Positions 1-8,249 of a DNA stretch of 16,901 nucleotides are shown in pieces. Under the pieces are notes generated by a model. It ran no database searches. It saw nothing but the letters and a program-made list of their open reading frames with translations, and was not told the origin of the DNA. The position numbers and the translations under genes are program-made. Every line of letters begins with the position of its first letter. Position 1 is the stretch's first letter. Origin of the DNA: CAYFKJ01 sp964528595 (lineage in GTDB: Bacteria > Pseudomonadota > Alphaproteobacteria > UBA2966); assembly GCA_964528595.1 (NCBI GenBank), contig CAZGTM010000074.1:1-16901 (forward strand), read 5' to 3'.

Positions 1-23
1 GAAAATTGTTCTATGATAAGGCT

Positions 24-434
24 ATGAAACACCTCCTCACGATCGCTCTTTTGGTTTTTTCGATGTCCGCGCTGGCGGAGGAAAAAATCGTTATCTCTGA
101 CACCAGTTGCAAGAAAATCCTGGCCCGTCAGGCGGCGCAAAGCGCCGACTACAAGCCCGGCGTCGACGTGCACGGAAAAAAAGTGGTCGGGGCAAATCTC
201 GATGGCGACAACCAGATAAAAATGCCGGAGGAGATCACCTTCGACATTTCCCCGAACATATACGAATTATTGGGCCGCGAGGCGCCGAAAGGCCTGGAGG
301 ACACCGCCTTTACCCTTGGCACCGTGAAGGTGAAGAAAAACGGCGTGGTCACGTTCAACGGCAAACGGCTCAACCGCAAGACGCGCATGGCGATAATCGA
401 CCTCTGCCGCGAACACATGGCGAAGAAAAAATAA
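24..434 (+). CDS. small exported protein of unknown function
   Basis: A 136-aa protein that I do not recognise. The ATG at 24 is chosen because it gives a textbook Sec signal peptide: a Lys-His start, a hydrophobic core at residues 4-14, and a probable signal peptidase I site after Ala18 (SALA/EE). A TTG six codons upstream (position 6) would add a polar stretch before the signal. The ribosome site is weak (AAGG at 18-21, too close to the ATG). The mature part is about 118 aa, polar and Lys-rich, ending in three lysines. It has two cysteines, Cys29 near the new N-terminus and Cys128 near the C-terminus, which could form a disulfide in the periplasm (inference). No enzyme motif is visible. It lies 105 bp upstream of proS on the same strand, with no clear functional link. 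Confidence 0.72.
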   Translation: MKHLLTIALLVFSMSALAEEKIVISDTSCKKILARQAAQSADYKPGVDVHGKKVVGANLDGDNQIKMPEEITFDISPNIYELLGREAPKGLEDTAFTLGTVKVKKNGVVTFNGKRLNRKTRMAIIDLCREHMAKKK

Positions 435-476
435 CGCCAAACAAGGCAACCCGCTCCCGAATTTTGATACCGGGTG

Positions 477-505
477 TTCGACTTACCCGCAAAATGTTCT
501 AAAGT
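477..505 (+). promoter_or_regulatory. possible sigma-70-type promoter for proS-lolCD
   Basis: TTCGAC (477-482) and TAAAGT (500-505) are separated by 17 bp and sit 35 bp upstream of the proS start. Each hexamer is only a partial match to consensus, so this is a candidate read by eye. The gap from 435 to 539 is the only non-coding space in front of the operon, which makes some promoter here likely. Confidence 0.3.
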
Positions 506-539
506 CCGCGCGACTGATTATCGACTTCCGGAGTAGGAA

Positions 540-1859
540 ATGCGTCTCTCCAAATTCTTCATGCCGACGCTCAAGGAAACGCCGAGCGAGGCCCAAATCG
601 TTTCGCATCGTCTGATGTTGCGCGCCGGCATGATCCGCCAGTCCAGCGCCGGCATTTATTCGTGGCTGCCGCTGGGCTTCAAGGTTTTGAAAAAGATCGA
701 ACAAATCGTCCGCGAGGAGCAGGATGCCGCGGGCTGTCAGGAAGTCCTGATGCCGACCATCCAGCCCGCCGATCTGTGGCGCGAATCGGGGCGTTATGAC
801 GATTATGGCCGGGAAATGCTGCGCATCACGGACCGCCACGACCGCGATATGCTGTATGGGCCGACAAACGAGGAACAGATCACCGAGATCTTCCGCAACA
901 GCGTGCGAAGCTACCGGGACCTGCCGAAAAACCTCTACCACATTCAATGGAAGTTCCGCGACGAGGTCCGCCCGCGTTTCGGCATCATGCGCGGCCGTGA
1001 ATTCCTCATGAAGGACGCCTATTCATTCGACATCGATTACGAGGCCTCCAAGCGCGCCTACAACCGGATGTTCGTCGCCTACCTCAGGACCTACGACCGC
1101 ATGGGCCTGCGCGCCATTCCCATGGCGGCGGATACCGGACCCATCGGCGGCGATCTCAGTCATGAATTCATCATTCTTGCCGACACCGGCGAATCGGAGG
1201 TCTTCTGTCACGCCGACTACCTCGGCTTCGACGTACCCGAGGCCGGCGTCGACTATGAGGACGACCTGCAGCCCATCGTCGACAAGTGGACGTCGCTTTA
1301 TGCCGCGACGGACGAAAAACACGACGAGGGCGAATTCACCGCCCAGGTGCCGGACGATAAGCGCGTCAATACCCGTGGTATCGAGGTCGGGCACATCTTC
1401 CATTTCGGCACCAAGTATTCGAAACCCTTGAAAGCCGAAGTTCAGGATGCCGACGGCAACACGGTCACCGTCCACATGGGCTCCTACGGCATTGGGGTAT
1501 CGCGCCTGGTCGGCGGCATTATCGAAGCCAGCCATGATGACGACGGTATCATCTGGCCGGAATCCGTGGCGCCGTTCAAGATCGGCCTGATCAACCTTCG
1601 CGCCGGAGATGAGGCGACGGACACGGCCTGCGAGGATCTCTACGGCAAGCTCACCGCCGGCGGCGTCGAAGTGCTTTACGACGACACCGACGAACGCGCC
1701 GGCGGCAAGTTCGCCAACATGGACCTGATCGGTCTGCCCTGGCAGGTGGTGGTCGGCCCACGCGGACTCAAGAACGGCATCGTCGAAGTGAAATCGCGCG
1801 CCACGGGCGACAAGCAGGAACTATCCCCTGAAGCCCTGCTGACAAAATTCCTGGGGTAG
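540..1859 (+). CDS. proS: prolyl-tRNA synthetase, short alphaproteobacterial type
   Basis: Cytoplasmic class II aminoacyl-tRNA synthetase that joins proline to tRNA-Pro using ATP. The 439-aa protein opens with the typical MRLSKFFMPTLKETP. Class II motif 2 lies around residues 139-163 (FRDEVRPRFGIMRGREF, then MKDAYSFD), motif 3 at about 313-330 (MGSYGIGVSRLVGG), and the C-terminal anticodon-binding domain from about 345. The segment between motifs 2 and 3 is only about 150 residues, so the roughly 180-residue editing insertion of the E. coli enzyme is absent. Family knowledge says such short enzymes rely on a separate deacylase to clear Ala-tRNA-Pro; none is in this window. A ribosome site (GGAG, 530-533) lies 6 bp before the ATG. 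The lolC homologue follows after 5 bp, so co-transcription is likely. Confidence 0.97.
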   Translation: MRLSKFFMPTLKETPSEAQIVSHRLMLRAGMIRQSSAGIYSWLPLGFKVLKKIEQIVREEQDAAGCQEVLMPTIQPADLWRESGRYDDYGREMLRITDRHDRDMLYGPTNEEQITEIFRNSVRSYRDLPKNLYHIQWKFRDEVRPRFGIMRGREFLMKDAYSFDIDYEASKRAYNRMFVAYLRTYDRMGLRAIPMAADTGPIGGDLSHEFIILADTGESEVFCHADYLGFDVPEAGVDYEDDLQPIVDKWTSLYAATDEKHDEGEFTAQVPDDKRVNTRGIEVGHIFHFGTKYSKPLKAEVQDADGNTVTVHMGSYGIGVSRLVGGIIEASHDDDGIIWPESVAPFKIGLINLRAGDEATDTACEDLYGKLTAGGVEVLYDDTDERAGGKFANMDLIGLPWQVVVGPRGLKNGIVEVKSRATGDKQELSPEALLTKFLG

Positions 1860-1864
1860 CCGAC

Positions 1865-3109
1865 GTGATCAGCGCTTTCGAATGGATGATTGCCGCACGA
1901 TATTTGCGGCCGCGCAAGGAAGAAGGCTTTATTTCGGTTATCGCAGGGTTTTCCCTGCTGGGCATCGCCTTGGGCGTGGCGACGCTGATTGTCGTGATGG
2001 CGGTCATGAACGGCTTCCGGGCCGAACTGTTGGGCCGCATCATCGGCCTCAACGGCCATATCATGGTCCAGGACGCGGGCCGACCGTTGGCCGGCTACGA
2101 CGAATTCGTCAAACAACTTAGAGCGACGCCGGGCATCAAGATCGCCGCGCCCATCGTCGAGGGACAGGCCATGGCGATGGTCAAAGGCCGCGCCCGCGGC
2201 GCGCTCGTGCGTGGCATGAGGCCCGACGACTTGAGAGCGCGCGAGGTCATCGCTTCCAACATCATTCTCGGCAGTCTCGACAACTACAAGGACCGCGACA
2301 GCATCGTCATCGGTCATCGCCTCGCCATGCGGTTGGGCGTGGGGCCGGGTGACCGCTTTACCCTGGTGGCGCCGCAAACCAGCGCCGGACCGTTCGGCGC
2401 GGTACCGAGGTTGAAGGGCTACCGCATCGCCGCGACCTTCGAAGTCGGCATGTACGAATACGATTCCAGTTACGTCTTCATGCCGCTCAAGGCCGCCCAG
2501 GTCCTGTTCAAGACCGGCGACCGGGTTTCGGCCATCGAAACCTTCATCGAAAATCCGGAGGATCTGGGCGCCGCACGCGAGGCTATCCTCGACAACCTGT
2601 CGCGTCCTTTGCGGCTTTTCGACTGGCAGCAATCGAATTCGCATTTATTCTCGGCCCTGCAGGTCGAGCGCAACGTCATGTTCCTGATCCTGACGCTGAT
2701 CATCATCGTCGCCGCCTTCAACATCATCTCCAGCTTGATCATGCTGGTGAAGGACAAGGGCGGCGATATCGCCATCCTGCGCACCATGGGCGCGACACGC
2801 GGCGCGGTGATGCGGGTGTTCGTCATTTCAGGCGCCAGCGTCGGCGTCATCGGCACGGTCCTGGGCGCCATTCTCGGCATATCATTCGCCAACAACATCG
2901 ATCTCATCCGGGTCTGGCTGGAAGGCCTGACGGGGGCTGAACTCTGGGCCGCCGAAATCCGTTTCCTCTCGCGACTGCCGGCGCGCATCGAGGGGGACGA
3001 AGTCATCGCCGTTATCGCCATGGCGCTGGTACTTTCGTTCCTGGCGACGCTCTATCCGTCCTGGCGGGCCAGCCGGCTCGATCCGGTCGAGGCGCTGCGT
3101 TATGAGTGA
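1865..3109 (+). CDS. lolC: lipoprotein-releasing ABC transporter permease, LolC/LolE family
   Basis: Inner-membrane permease that, with LolD, extracts outer-membrane lipoproteins and passes them to the LolA carrier. The 414-aa protein has the family's four-helix layout: TM1 at about 22-48, a large periplasmic domain at about 50-268, TM2 at about 270-295, TM3 at about 317-345 and TM4 at about 380-400, ending in a conserved-type tail (SRLDPVEALRYE). The N-terminus (FEWMIAARYLRPR, then EGFISVIAGFSLLGIALGV) is strongly typical. The GTG start at 1865 is preferred over the ATG at 1886 because the later start would cut off this conserved opening. Only one permease gene is present, so the working complex is probably a homodimer or uses a second permease encoded elsewhere (inference). 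It overlaps lolD by 8 bp. Confidence 0.93.
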   Translation: MISAFEWMIAARYLRPRKEEGFISVIAGFSLLGIALGVATLIVVMAVMNGFRAELLGRIIGLNGHIMVQDAGRPLAGYDEFVKQLRATPGIKIAAPIVEGQAMAMVKGRARGALVRGMRPDDLRAREVIASNIILGSLDNYKDRDSIVIGHRLAMRLGVGPGDRFTLVAPQTSAGPFGAVPRLKGYRIAATFEVGMYEYDSSYVFMPLKAAQVLFKTGDRVSAIETFIENPEDLGAAREAILDNLSRPLRLFDWQQSNSHLFSALQVERNVMFLILTLIIIVAAFNIISSLIMLVKDKGGDIAILRTMGATRGAVMRVFVISGASVGVIGTVLGAILGISFANNIDLIRVWLEGLTGAELWAAEIRFLSRLPARIEGDEVIAVIAMALVLSFLATLYPSWRASRLDPVEALRYE

Positions 3110-3782
3110 GGCCGGTCTTAAACTCGATGGTCTGGTCCGAACCTTCAAACAGGGCTCGGTGGATATCGAGGTCCTGAAAGGCGCTTCCGTTCAGGTCGAA
3201 GCCGGCGAATTTGTCGCGTTATTGGGGCCGTCGGGCGCGGGCAAATCGACGTTGCTGCATATCTCCGGCTTGCTCGAAAGGGCGGACGGCGGTGACGTCA
3301 CGGTGAGCGGCCGTTCCTGCGTTTACCTTTCCGAGCGCGACCGCACCCGCCTTCGGCGCGACGAGCTTGGCTTCGTCTATCAGCACCACCATCTGCTGCC
3401 CGAATTCAGCGCTCTCGAAAACGTCATGATGCCGCAGATGATCGCCGGCGCCGGTAAGGCTGCCGCCAGGAACAAGGCGCGGGAAATCCTCGGCAAGTTC
3501 GGTTTGGATCACCGCCTCAGCCACCGACCGGCGCGTTTGTCCGGTGGTGAGCAGCAGCGCGTGGCCATCGCCCGCGCCATCGCCAACGAGCCCTCGGTAT
3601 TGTTGGCCGACGAGCCCACGGGAAACCTCGATGCCCACACCGCGAACGAGGTGTTGAGCGAACTGCTCGACTTGGTTCACACCGGTGGCCTGGCCGCCCT
3701 CGTGGCGACGCACAACAACGACCTGGCCGCCCGCGCCGACCGGGTGATCCGGCTGCAGGACGGCGTCCTGGTCGAGGACTAG
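3102..3782 (+). CDS. lolD: lipoprotein-releasing ABC transporter ATP-binding protein LolD
   Basis: Cytoplasmic ATPase that powers lipoprotein release by the LolC/E-type permease encoded just upstream. All ABC ATPase elements are visible in the 226-aa protein: Walker A GPSGAGKST (42-50), Q-loop Gln94, signature LSGGEQQR (146-153), Walker B VLLADEP (166-172) and H-loop His204. The length matches the MacB/LolD family. The ATG lies inside the end of the permease gene (8-bp overlap), indicating translational coupling. The gene ends in a TAG whose CTAG context also ends the convergent MFS gene. In many Alphaproteobacteria this operon is followed by dnaE; here it meets an opposing transporter gene instead (general knowledge of the neighbourhood, not checked against a genome). 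Confidence 0.95.
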   Translation: MSEAGLKLDGLVRTFKQGSVDIEVLKGASVQVEAGEFVALLGPSGAGKSTLLHISGLLERADGGDVTVSGRSCVYLSERDRTRLRRDELGFVYQHHHLLPEFSALENVMMPQMIAGAGKAAARNKAREILGKFGLDHRLSHRPARLSGGEQQRVAIARAIANEPSVLLADEPTGNLDAHTANEVLSELLDLVHTGGLAALVATHNNDLAARADRVIRLQDGVLVED

Positions 3783-5038
3783 TCCGGCTTTTCCGAAAAA
3801 TCCCGTAGCGCGTCGGCGATCGATTGCCGTTGGCGCCAGACGATCAGCCAGGGCAGCAGGATCAATAGCGCGCCGACGATATTCGGATAACGCAAGCCCA
3901 CGACTTCGGCGATACCGCCGACGATCAGGGTGCCCAGCGCCGGTCCGCCCATGAAGACGATGCCGTAGAGGCTCAACACGCGGCCGCGGTAGGTTTCCGG
4001 CACGGCGAACTGTAGCGCCGACTGGATGCCGACGCCGGTGATGACCAGCCCGGCGCCCAGCAGGAAAGCGAGGGGCAGGGCGGCCGTCAGGTTGGTCACC
4101 GAAACGAGGGCGATATTGGCCAGCGCCGAGGCCACGATGCCGATCAGTCCGACCCGCAGATTGTCGCGCTCCACGCTTTGCGCCATCCAGTAGCCGCCGA
4201 CGATGGCGCCGCCGCCGACCGTCGCCGTCAGGGCGGCGAAGCCGTCGACGCCCGACGCCAACAATTGATCCGAAATACCCGGAAGCAACTGAACGATGGG
4301 CCGCACCAGCAGGGCGCTCGCCAGCATCATAAGCAGGATGGCCAATGTTCCCTTGTTGGCCGCAACGATGGACATGCCTTCGGTCATTTCGGCGATGACA
4401 TCGAAGCGTTCCTTCTTTTCACCCTCGCGCCGGGGCAGGCTGCGCTGGATGACCAGCAAGGCCCAGATCAGGGCGAGGTAGCTGGCGGCATTGCCGGCGA
4501 AGGCGACTTCCACGCCCCAGAACTTGATGACGACGCCGGCGATGGCCGGACCGATGAAGCGGGCGGTATTGAACACCATCGAATTCATGGCGATGGCCGT
4601 GGTGAGATCACCGGTCGGCACGAGGCTGGGCGCCAGCGCCAGCCGCGAAGCCGAATTGAGACCGGCGGTAATACCGGCGATCAGCGTCAGGGCGGCCAGC
4701 AACCAGATGTTGACCAATCCAAATAGGGTAACCAAACAGAGCGTGAGGCTGGTGATCGTGGCGACGCTCTGGAAAACGATAATGTTCGTGGTGCGGCGAA
4801 AGCGGTCGGCCAGGACGCCGCCGATCGGTCCCAGGAAGACGATGGGAAAGAACTCGGCCATGGCGATGATGCCGAGCCAGGCGGGAGAGCCCGTCAGTTC
4901 CCAGGCCAGCCAGCCGACCCCGATACGTTGCATCCAGAGACCGATCAGCGAAATGCTGTTGCCTGCAACGTAGCGCGCGTAGTTGCGGTGCCGGAAGATA
5001 CCGACAACCCTCTGAAAACCGACGAAAGCTGAGCTCAT
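3779..5038 (-). CDS. major facilitator superfamily transporter, EntS-like (MFS_3)
   Basis: A 419-aa inner-membrane protein with about 12 hydrophobic helices. Motif A of the major facilitator superfamily is seen at about residues 73-82 (GGVLADRFRR), and its second-half counterpart near residue 345 (YRGRVLSLYGIVFMG). Sequence style (N-terminal FRHRNYARYVAGNSIS, GLWMQRIGVGWLAWELTGS) fits the EntS/MFS_3 group, whose members mostly export siderophores or drugs by proton antiport; the substrate here is unknown. A Lys/Arg/Glu-rich loop near residues 200-215 separates the two six-helix halves. The start is the first ATG of the frame; no strong ribosome site precedes it. It is transcribed away from the XRE regulator across a shared 157-bp control region and could be under that regulator (inference). 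Its stop overlaps lolD. Confidence 0.9.
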   Translation of the reverse strand: MSSAFVGFQRVVGIFRHRNYARYVAGNSISLIGLWMQRIGVGWLAWELTGSPAWLGIIAMAEFFPIVFLGPIGGVLADRFRRTTNIIVFQSVATITSLTLCLVTLFGLVNIWLLAALTLIAGITAGLNSASRLALAPSLVPTGDLTTAIAMNSMVFNTARFIGPAIAGVVIKFWGVEVAFAGNAASYLALIWALLVIQRSLPRREGEKKERFDVIAEMTEGMSIVAANKGTLAILLMMLASALLVRPIVQLLPGISDQLLASGVDGFAALTATVGGGAIVGGYWMAQSVERDNLRVGLIGIVASALANIALVSVTNLTAALPLAFLLGAGLVITGVGIQSALQFAVPETYRGRVLSLYGIVFMGGPALGTLIVGGIAEVVGLRYPNIVGALLILLPWLIVWRQRQSIADALRDFSEKPD

Positions 5039-5195
5039 TGGGCGGGATTGGACCTGACGGGAAGCTGCAAGGGATGCCCATTATGAAGGGAAATGACAAA
5101 AAGGGCACACCGTCGCGTCATTGAATATTTCATAAAAATATTGCCAAATATGAAAATATGGAGAAAAATTTCACTCAACTGCTTGGGAGGGACAG
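5039..5195. promoter_or_regulatory. divergent control region with dyad and AAATAT repeats
   Basis: 157 bp between the start codons of the MFS gene (-) and the XRE regulator (+). The part from 5120 to 5172 is strikingly AT-rich in a GC-rich window. It contains a perfect 7-bp inverted repeat, AATATTT (5124-5130) and AAATATT (5136-5142) with a 5-bp spacer, followed by direct copies of AAATATG at 5146-5152 and 5154-5160. A possible minus-strand promoter reads TTGGCA (complement of 5142-5147), 16 bp, TTCAAT (complement of 5120-5125), so the dyad would overlap it. A likely reading is an operator for the adjacent XRE-cupin protein (inference). Confidence 0.5.
5185..5192 (+). promoter_or_regulatory. 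ribosome binding site deciding the TTG start of the XRE gene
   Basis: GGGAGGGA lies immediately upstream of the TTG at 5196, with about 5 bp between the GGGAGG core (5185-5190) and the start. The next in-frame start, a GTG at 5211, has no such sequence before it. This supports TTG as the true start. Confidence 0.6.
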
Positions 5196-5780
5196 TTGAC
5201 CTCAACCGACGTGCAATCGCTGAATGACGAACAGGGATCCATCGGGGCCATATTGCGGACGCTGCGGAAATCCCGCGGTTTGACGCTGGCCGATCTCTCG
5301 ACGGCCATCGGACGTTCGCTAGGCTGGATTTCGCAGGTGGAGCGCGGTTTGTCCGACGTATCCATTTCGGACCTTCGGCGCATCGCCGACGCCTTCGACG
5401 TTCCCATCGGCCTTTTCTTCCACAACGAAGACGCGCCCGAGGACGAACGCGGCTACGTCGTGCGCCGCGCCGCTCGTCACGCATTGGGCAATTCGACCGA
5501 CGGCTTGATCGAGGAACTGCTGTCGCCCGACCTCGGCGGCAGCTTCGAAATGGTGCGCAGCATCTTCGAGCCGGGGGCCGAATTGCCCGAACCGGCGCGC
5601 CGCCAGACCGAGGAAGCCGGCTACGTGGTTTCCGGCGCGCTCGATATTTGGCTGGACGAGCGGGAATTCCGTCTCGAGACCGGGGACAGCTTTCGCCTGG
5701 CCGGTGAGGCTTATCGCTGGCGGAACCCCGGCGAGGAGGCCGCCGTGGTGATCTGGGTGATCTCGCCGCCGGTGTACTGA
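5196..5780 (+). CDS. XRE-family transcriptional regulator with C-terminal cupin domain
   Basis: A 194-aa DNA-binding regulator. Residues 18-72 form an XRE/Cro-type helix-turn-helix (IGAILRTLRKSRGLT, then LGWISQVERG and DLRRIADAFDVP). Residues of about 118-190 form a cupin_2 barrel (AGYVVSGALDIWLDE, LETGDSFRLAG). This is the architecture of small-molecule-sensing regulators of amine catabolism such as PuuR-type proteins (family knowledge). The places where metal-binding cupins carry histidines show Arg/Gln (135-137) and Tyr (173), so a non-metal ligand is more likely (inference). The gene lies 26 bp before the first flavoprotein gene on the same strand and is probably the local regulator of that operon, and perhaps of itself through the AT-rich dyad upstream. 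It starts with TTG. Confidence 0.9.
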   Translation: MTSTDVQSLNDEQGSIGAILRTLRKSRGLTLADLSTAIGRSLGWISQVERGLSDVSISDLRRIADAFDVPIGLFFHNEDAPEDERGYVVRRAARHALGNSTDGLIEELLSPDLGGSFEMVRSIFEPGAELPEPARRQTEEAGYVVSGALDIWLDEREFRLETGDSFRLAGEAYRWRNPGEEAAVVIWVISPPVY

Positions 5781-5806
5781 CCGGGGCGACGAAGGGAGAA
5801 CGGAGA

Positions 5807-8245
5807 ATGGCGAAACTTCCCGGTACGGCAAGGGTTGTCATCATCGGCGGCGGCGTGGTCGGCACCTCATGCCTCTATCACCTGGCCAAGGCCGGCTGGA
5901 CGGACTGCGTTTTGCTGGAAAAGAACGAACTGACGTCGGGTTCGACCTGGCACGCCGCCGGCAACTGCCCGAACTTCTCGGGCTCCTGGTCGATCATGAA
6001 GATGCAGAGCTATTCGACCTCGCTCTACCGGCGGCTGGGCGACGAGGTCGACTATCCCATGAACTACCACGTCACCGGCGCCGTGCGCCTCGCCCACAGC
6101 AAGGAGCGCATGCAGGAATTCGAACACGTCTGTTCCATGGCGCGCTACCAGGGCATCGATTTCGAGATGATGTCGAACGAAGACATGCGCAATGTCTATC
6201 CCTTTCTGGAAACGCACGACCTCGTGGGTGGCTGCTGGGATCCGCTCGACGGTGATATCGATCCGGCGCAGCTGACCCAGGCGCTGGCGGCGGGCGCGCG
6301 GGCGATGGGCGCCAAGATCGTGCGCTTCTGCGCCGTCGACGGCGTGCGGCGCGATAATGGTGAATGGGTGATCCAGACGCCGGAAGGCGAAATCCGCAGC
6401 GAGTTCGTCGTCAACGCGGCGGGTTACCGCGCGGCGGAGGTCGGGCGCATGTTCGGGCGCGAACTGCCGTGCGTGTCGCTGGCCCATCAATACCTGATCA
6501 CGGAGGAAATCCCCGAACTGGGCGCGCGCGATCAAAAGCTGCCCCTGTTGCGCGATCCCGACAGTTCCTACTATCTGCGCCAAGAAAGAGACGGGCTGTT
6601 GCTGGGACCGTACGAGAAGGGCTGCCGGGCGCACTGGCTGGGTGGGGACGATCCGATGCCCGACGATTTCTCTTTCCAACTCTACCCCGACGATCTCAAC
6701 CGCTTGGAATGGTATATCGAAGACGCCTGCGCCCGCGTGCCGATCCTCGGCTCGGTCGGTCTGACGAAAGTGGTCAACGGGCCTATTCCCTATGCGCCGG
6801 ACGGCAACCCGCTGGTCGGTCCCATGCCCGGTGTGCCCAACGCCTTCGAGGCCTGTGTCTTCACCTTCGGTATCGTTCAGGGCGGGGGAGCCGGCAAGAT
6901 CCTGGCCGAATGGGTGACGGAAGGGGAGACCGAATGGGACATGTGGTCGATCGATCCGCGCCGTTACACCGGTTTCGTCGATGAGGATTACGCGGTCAAG
7001 AAAGCCATCGAAATCTATTCCCACGAATACGCCATGCATTTCCCGCACTACGAATGGCCGGCGGCGCGGGACAAACGCCTTTCACCGCTGCATGACACCT
7101 TGAAGGAGGCGGGCGCGCAGTTTACCGCCGCCGCCGGCTGGGAGCGTGCGGCCTGGTTCGCCCGGCCCGGTGACGAAACCGGGCTGGAAGCCCACGCCAC
7201 CAACGCCCGCCGGGGACCCTGGTTCGACGCCGTCAGGGATGAATGTCTGGCGGTGCGCGATACCGCCGGGCTTTGCGATCTGCCCGGCTTCTCCCGCTTC
7301 GATGTGTCCGGGGAAGGCGCTGCCGAATGGCTCGGCACACTGATTACCGGTGCGGTGCCCAAACCGGGGCGCATCGGGTTGGTCTATTTCGCCACCAGCG
7401 GCGGACGGATATTGAGCGAAATGACCCTTACGCGGTTCGAAGAAGACCGCTTCCAACTTCTGGCCGGGGCAGGGGCGGAGTGGCATGACCTGGAGTGGCT
7501 GCAACGACACCTCCCGCCAAACGGCATCGAAATCGAAAACGTCACCGAGGATTGGGGCACGCTGGTGCTCTCCGGTCCCAAGAGCCGCGATATCCTGGCC
7601 TCGCTCTGCGCCAACGATCTTTCCACTTCAGCCTTCCCTTGGATGACGCATCGACCTGTCGAAATCGCCGGCGTGAAGGGTACGGCCATCCGGGTTTCCT
7701 ACGTCGGCGAGTTGGGTTGGGAACTCCATATGCCGAATGCCTCCCTGCAAGCCGTCCACGATGCCGTCTGGGCGGCGGGCCAGGCCCATGGCCTCAAACG
7801 GTTCGGCATGTATGCAATGAACTCAATGCGGCTGGAGAAATGCTACCGCGCCTGGAAAGGCGATCTCTCGACCGACTATTCGGTGCTCACCGGCGGTCTC
7901 GGCCGTTTCGTCAAGCTGGACAAGCCCGACTTCATCGGCAAGGCGGCGCTTGAGAAAGAAAAACAGGCGGGATCGCGGGAACGTTTTGTGCCGCTGCTGG
8001 TCGAGGCCGGCAATGAAGACGCACCCTATCTCGCAACGGTTTGGCAGGAAGATGAACGCGTCGGTTTGGTGACATCAGGGGGCTGGGGCCACCGTATCGA
8101 GCGGTCCATCGCCCTGGCGACGATCCGCTCCGACCTTTGCGTGCCGGGACAAAACGTCGAAATAGAAATCTATGGCGAACGCTACCCGGCCGTGGTCGGA
8201 GAGGAACCGCTCTACGATCCCACCAACGGATTGCTCAGAGGATAA
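5807..8245 (+). CDS. FAD-dependent dehydrogenase with aminomethyltransferase domain, dimethylglycine/sarcosine dehydrogenase family (paralogue 1)
   Basis: An 812-aa flavoprotein. Order of domains: DAO-type FAD domain (about 8-370) with dinucleotide motif GGGVVG (14-19) and the TWHAAG motif in which His49 is the expected covalent FAD site; a linking FAO_M-like segment (about 375-430); a GcvT-like folate domain (about 440-690, with YVGELGWELH); and a GcvT C-terminal barrel (about 700-800). The family oxidatively demethylates N-methyl amino acids and transfers the one-carbon unit to tetrahydrofolate. After the FAD motif the sequence (GNCPNFSGSW, then MKMQSYS) differs sharply from the next gene, suggesting another substrate. 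Glu538 (GRILSEMT) replaces the Asp found at the matching place in the neighbour. A ribosome site GGAG lies just before the ATG. The next gene follows after 4 bp. Exact substrate unknown. Confidence 0.9.
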   Translation: MAKLPGTARVVIIGGGVVGTSCLYHLAKAGWTDCVLLEKNELTSGSTWHAAGNCPNFSGSWSIMKMQSYSTSLYRRLGDEVDYPMNYHVTGAVRLAHSKERMQEFEHVCSMARYQGIDFEMMSNEDMRNVYPFLETHDLVGGCWDPLDGDIDPAQLTQALAAGARAMGAKIVRFCAVDGVRRDNGEWVIQTPEGEIRSEFVVNAAGYRAAEVGRMFGRELPCVSLAHQYLITEEIPELGARDQKLPLLRDPDSSYYLRQERDGLLLGPYEKGCRAHWLGGDDPMPDDFSFQLYPDDLNRLEWYIEDACARVPILGSVGLTKVVNGPIPYAPDGNPLVGPMPGVPNAFEACVFTFGIVQGGGAGKILAEWVTEGETEWDMWSIDPRRYTGFVDEDYAVKKAIEIYSHEYAMHFPHYEWPAARDKRLSPLHDTLKEAGAQFTAAAGWERAAWFARPGDETGLEAHATNARRGPWFDAVRDECLAVRDTAGLCDLPGFSRFDVSGEGAAEWLGTLITGAVPKPGRIGLVYFATSGGRILSEMTLTRFEEDRFQLLAGAGAEWHDLEWLQRHLPPNGIEIENVTEDWGTLVLSGPKSRDILASLCANDLSTSAFPWMTHRPVEIAGVKGTAIRVSYVGELGWELHMPNASLQAVHDAVWAAGQAHGLKRFGMYAMNSMRLEKCYRAWKGDLSTDYSVLTGGLGRFVKLDKPDFIGKAALEKEKQAGSRERFVPLLVEAGNEDAPYLATVWQEDERVGLVTSGGWGHRIERSIALATIRSDLCVPGQNVEIEIYGERYPAVVGEEPLYDPTNGLLRG
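8237..8242 (+). promoter_or_regulatory. ribosome binding site deciding the start of the second flavoprotein
   Basis: AGAGGA lies 7 bp before the ATG at 8250, inside the last codons of the preceding gene. It favours 8250 over an in-frame ATG at 8172, which would overlap the upstream gene by 74 bp and add 26 residues ahead of the usual N-terminus. Confidence 0.7.
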
Positions 8246-8249
8246 ATTC

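Noticed and set aside
5035..5865. Long minus-strand frame opposite the XRE gene
   Set aside because: Its product is Arg/Pro/Ser-rich low-complexity sequence typical of the antisense of GC-rich coding DNA, and it overlaps the well-supported regulator.
8172..8249. Upstream in-frame ATG extending the second flavoprotein by 26 residues
   Set aside because: It overlaps the preceding gene, lacks a ribosome site, and the conserved N-terminus begins at 8250 behind AGAGGA.
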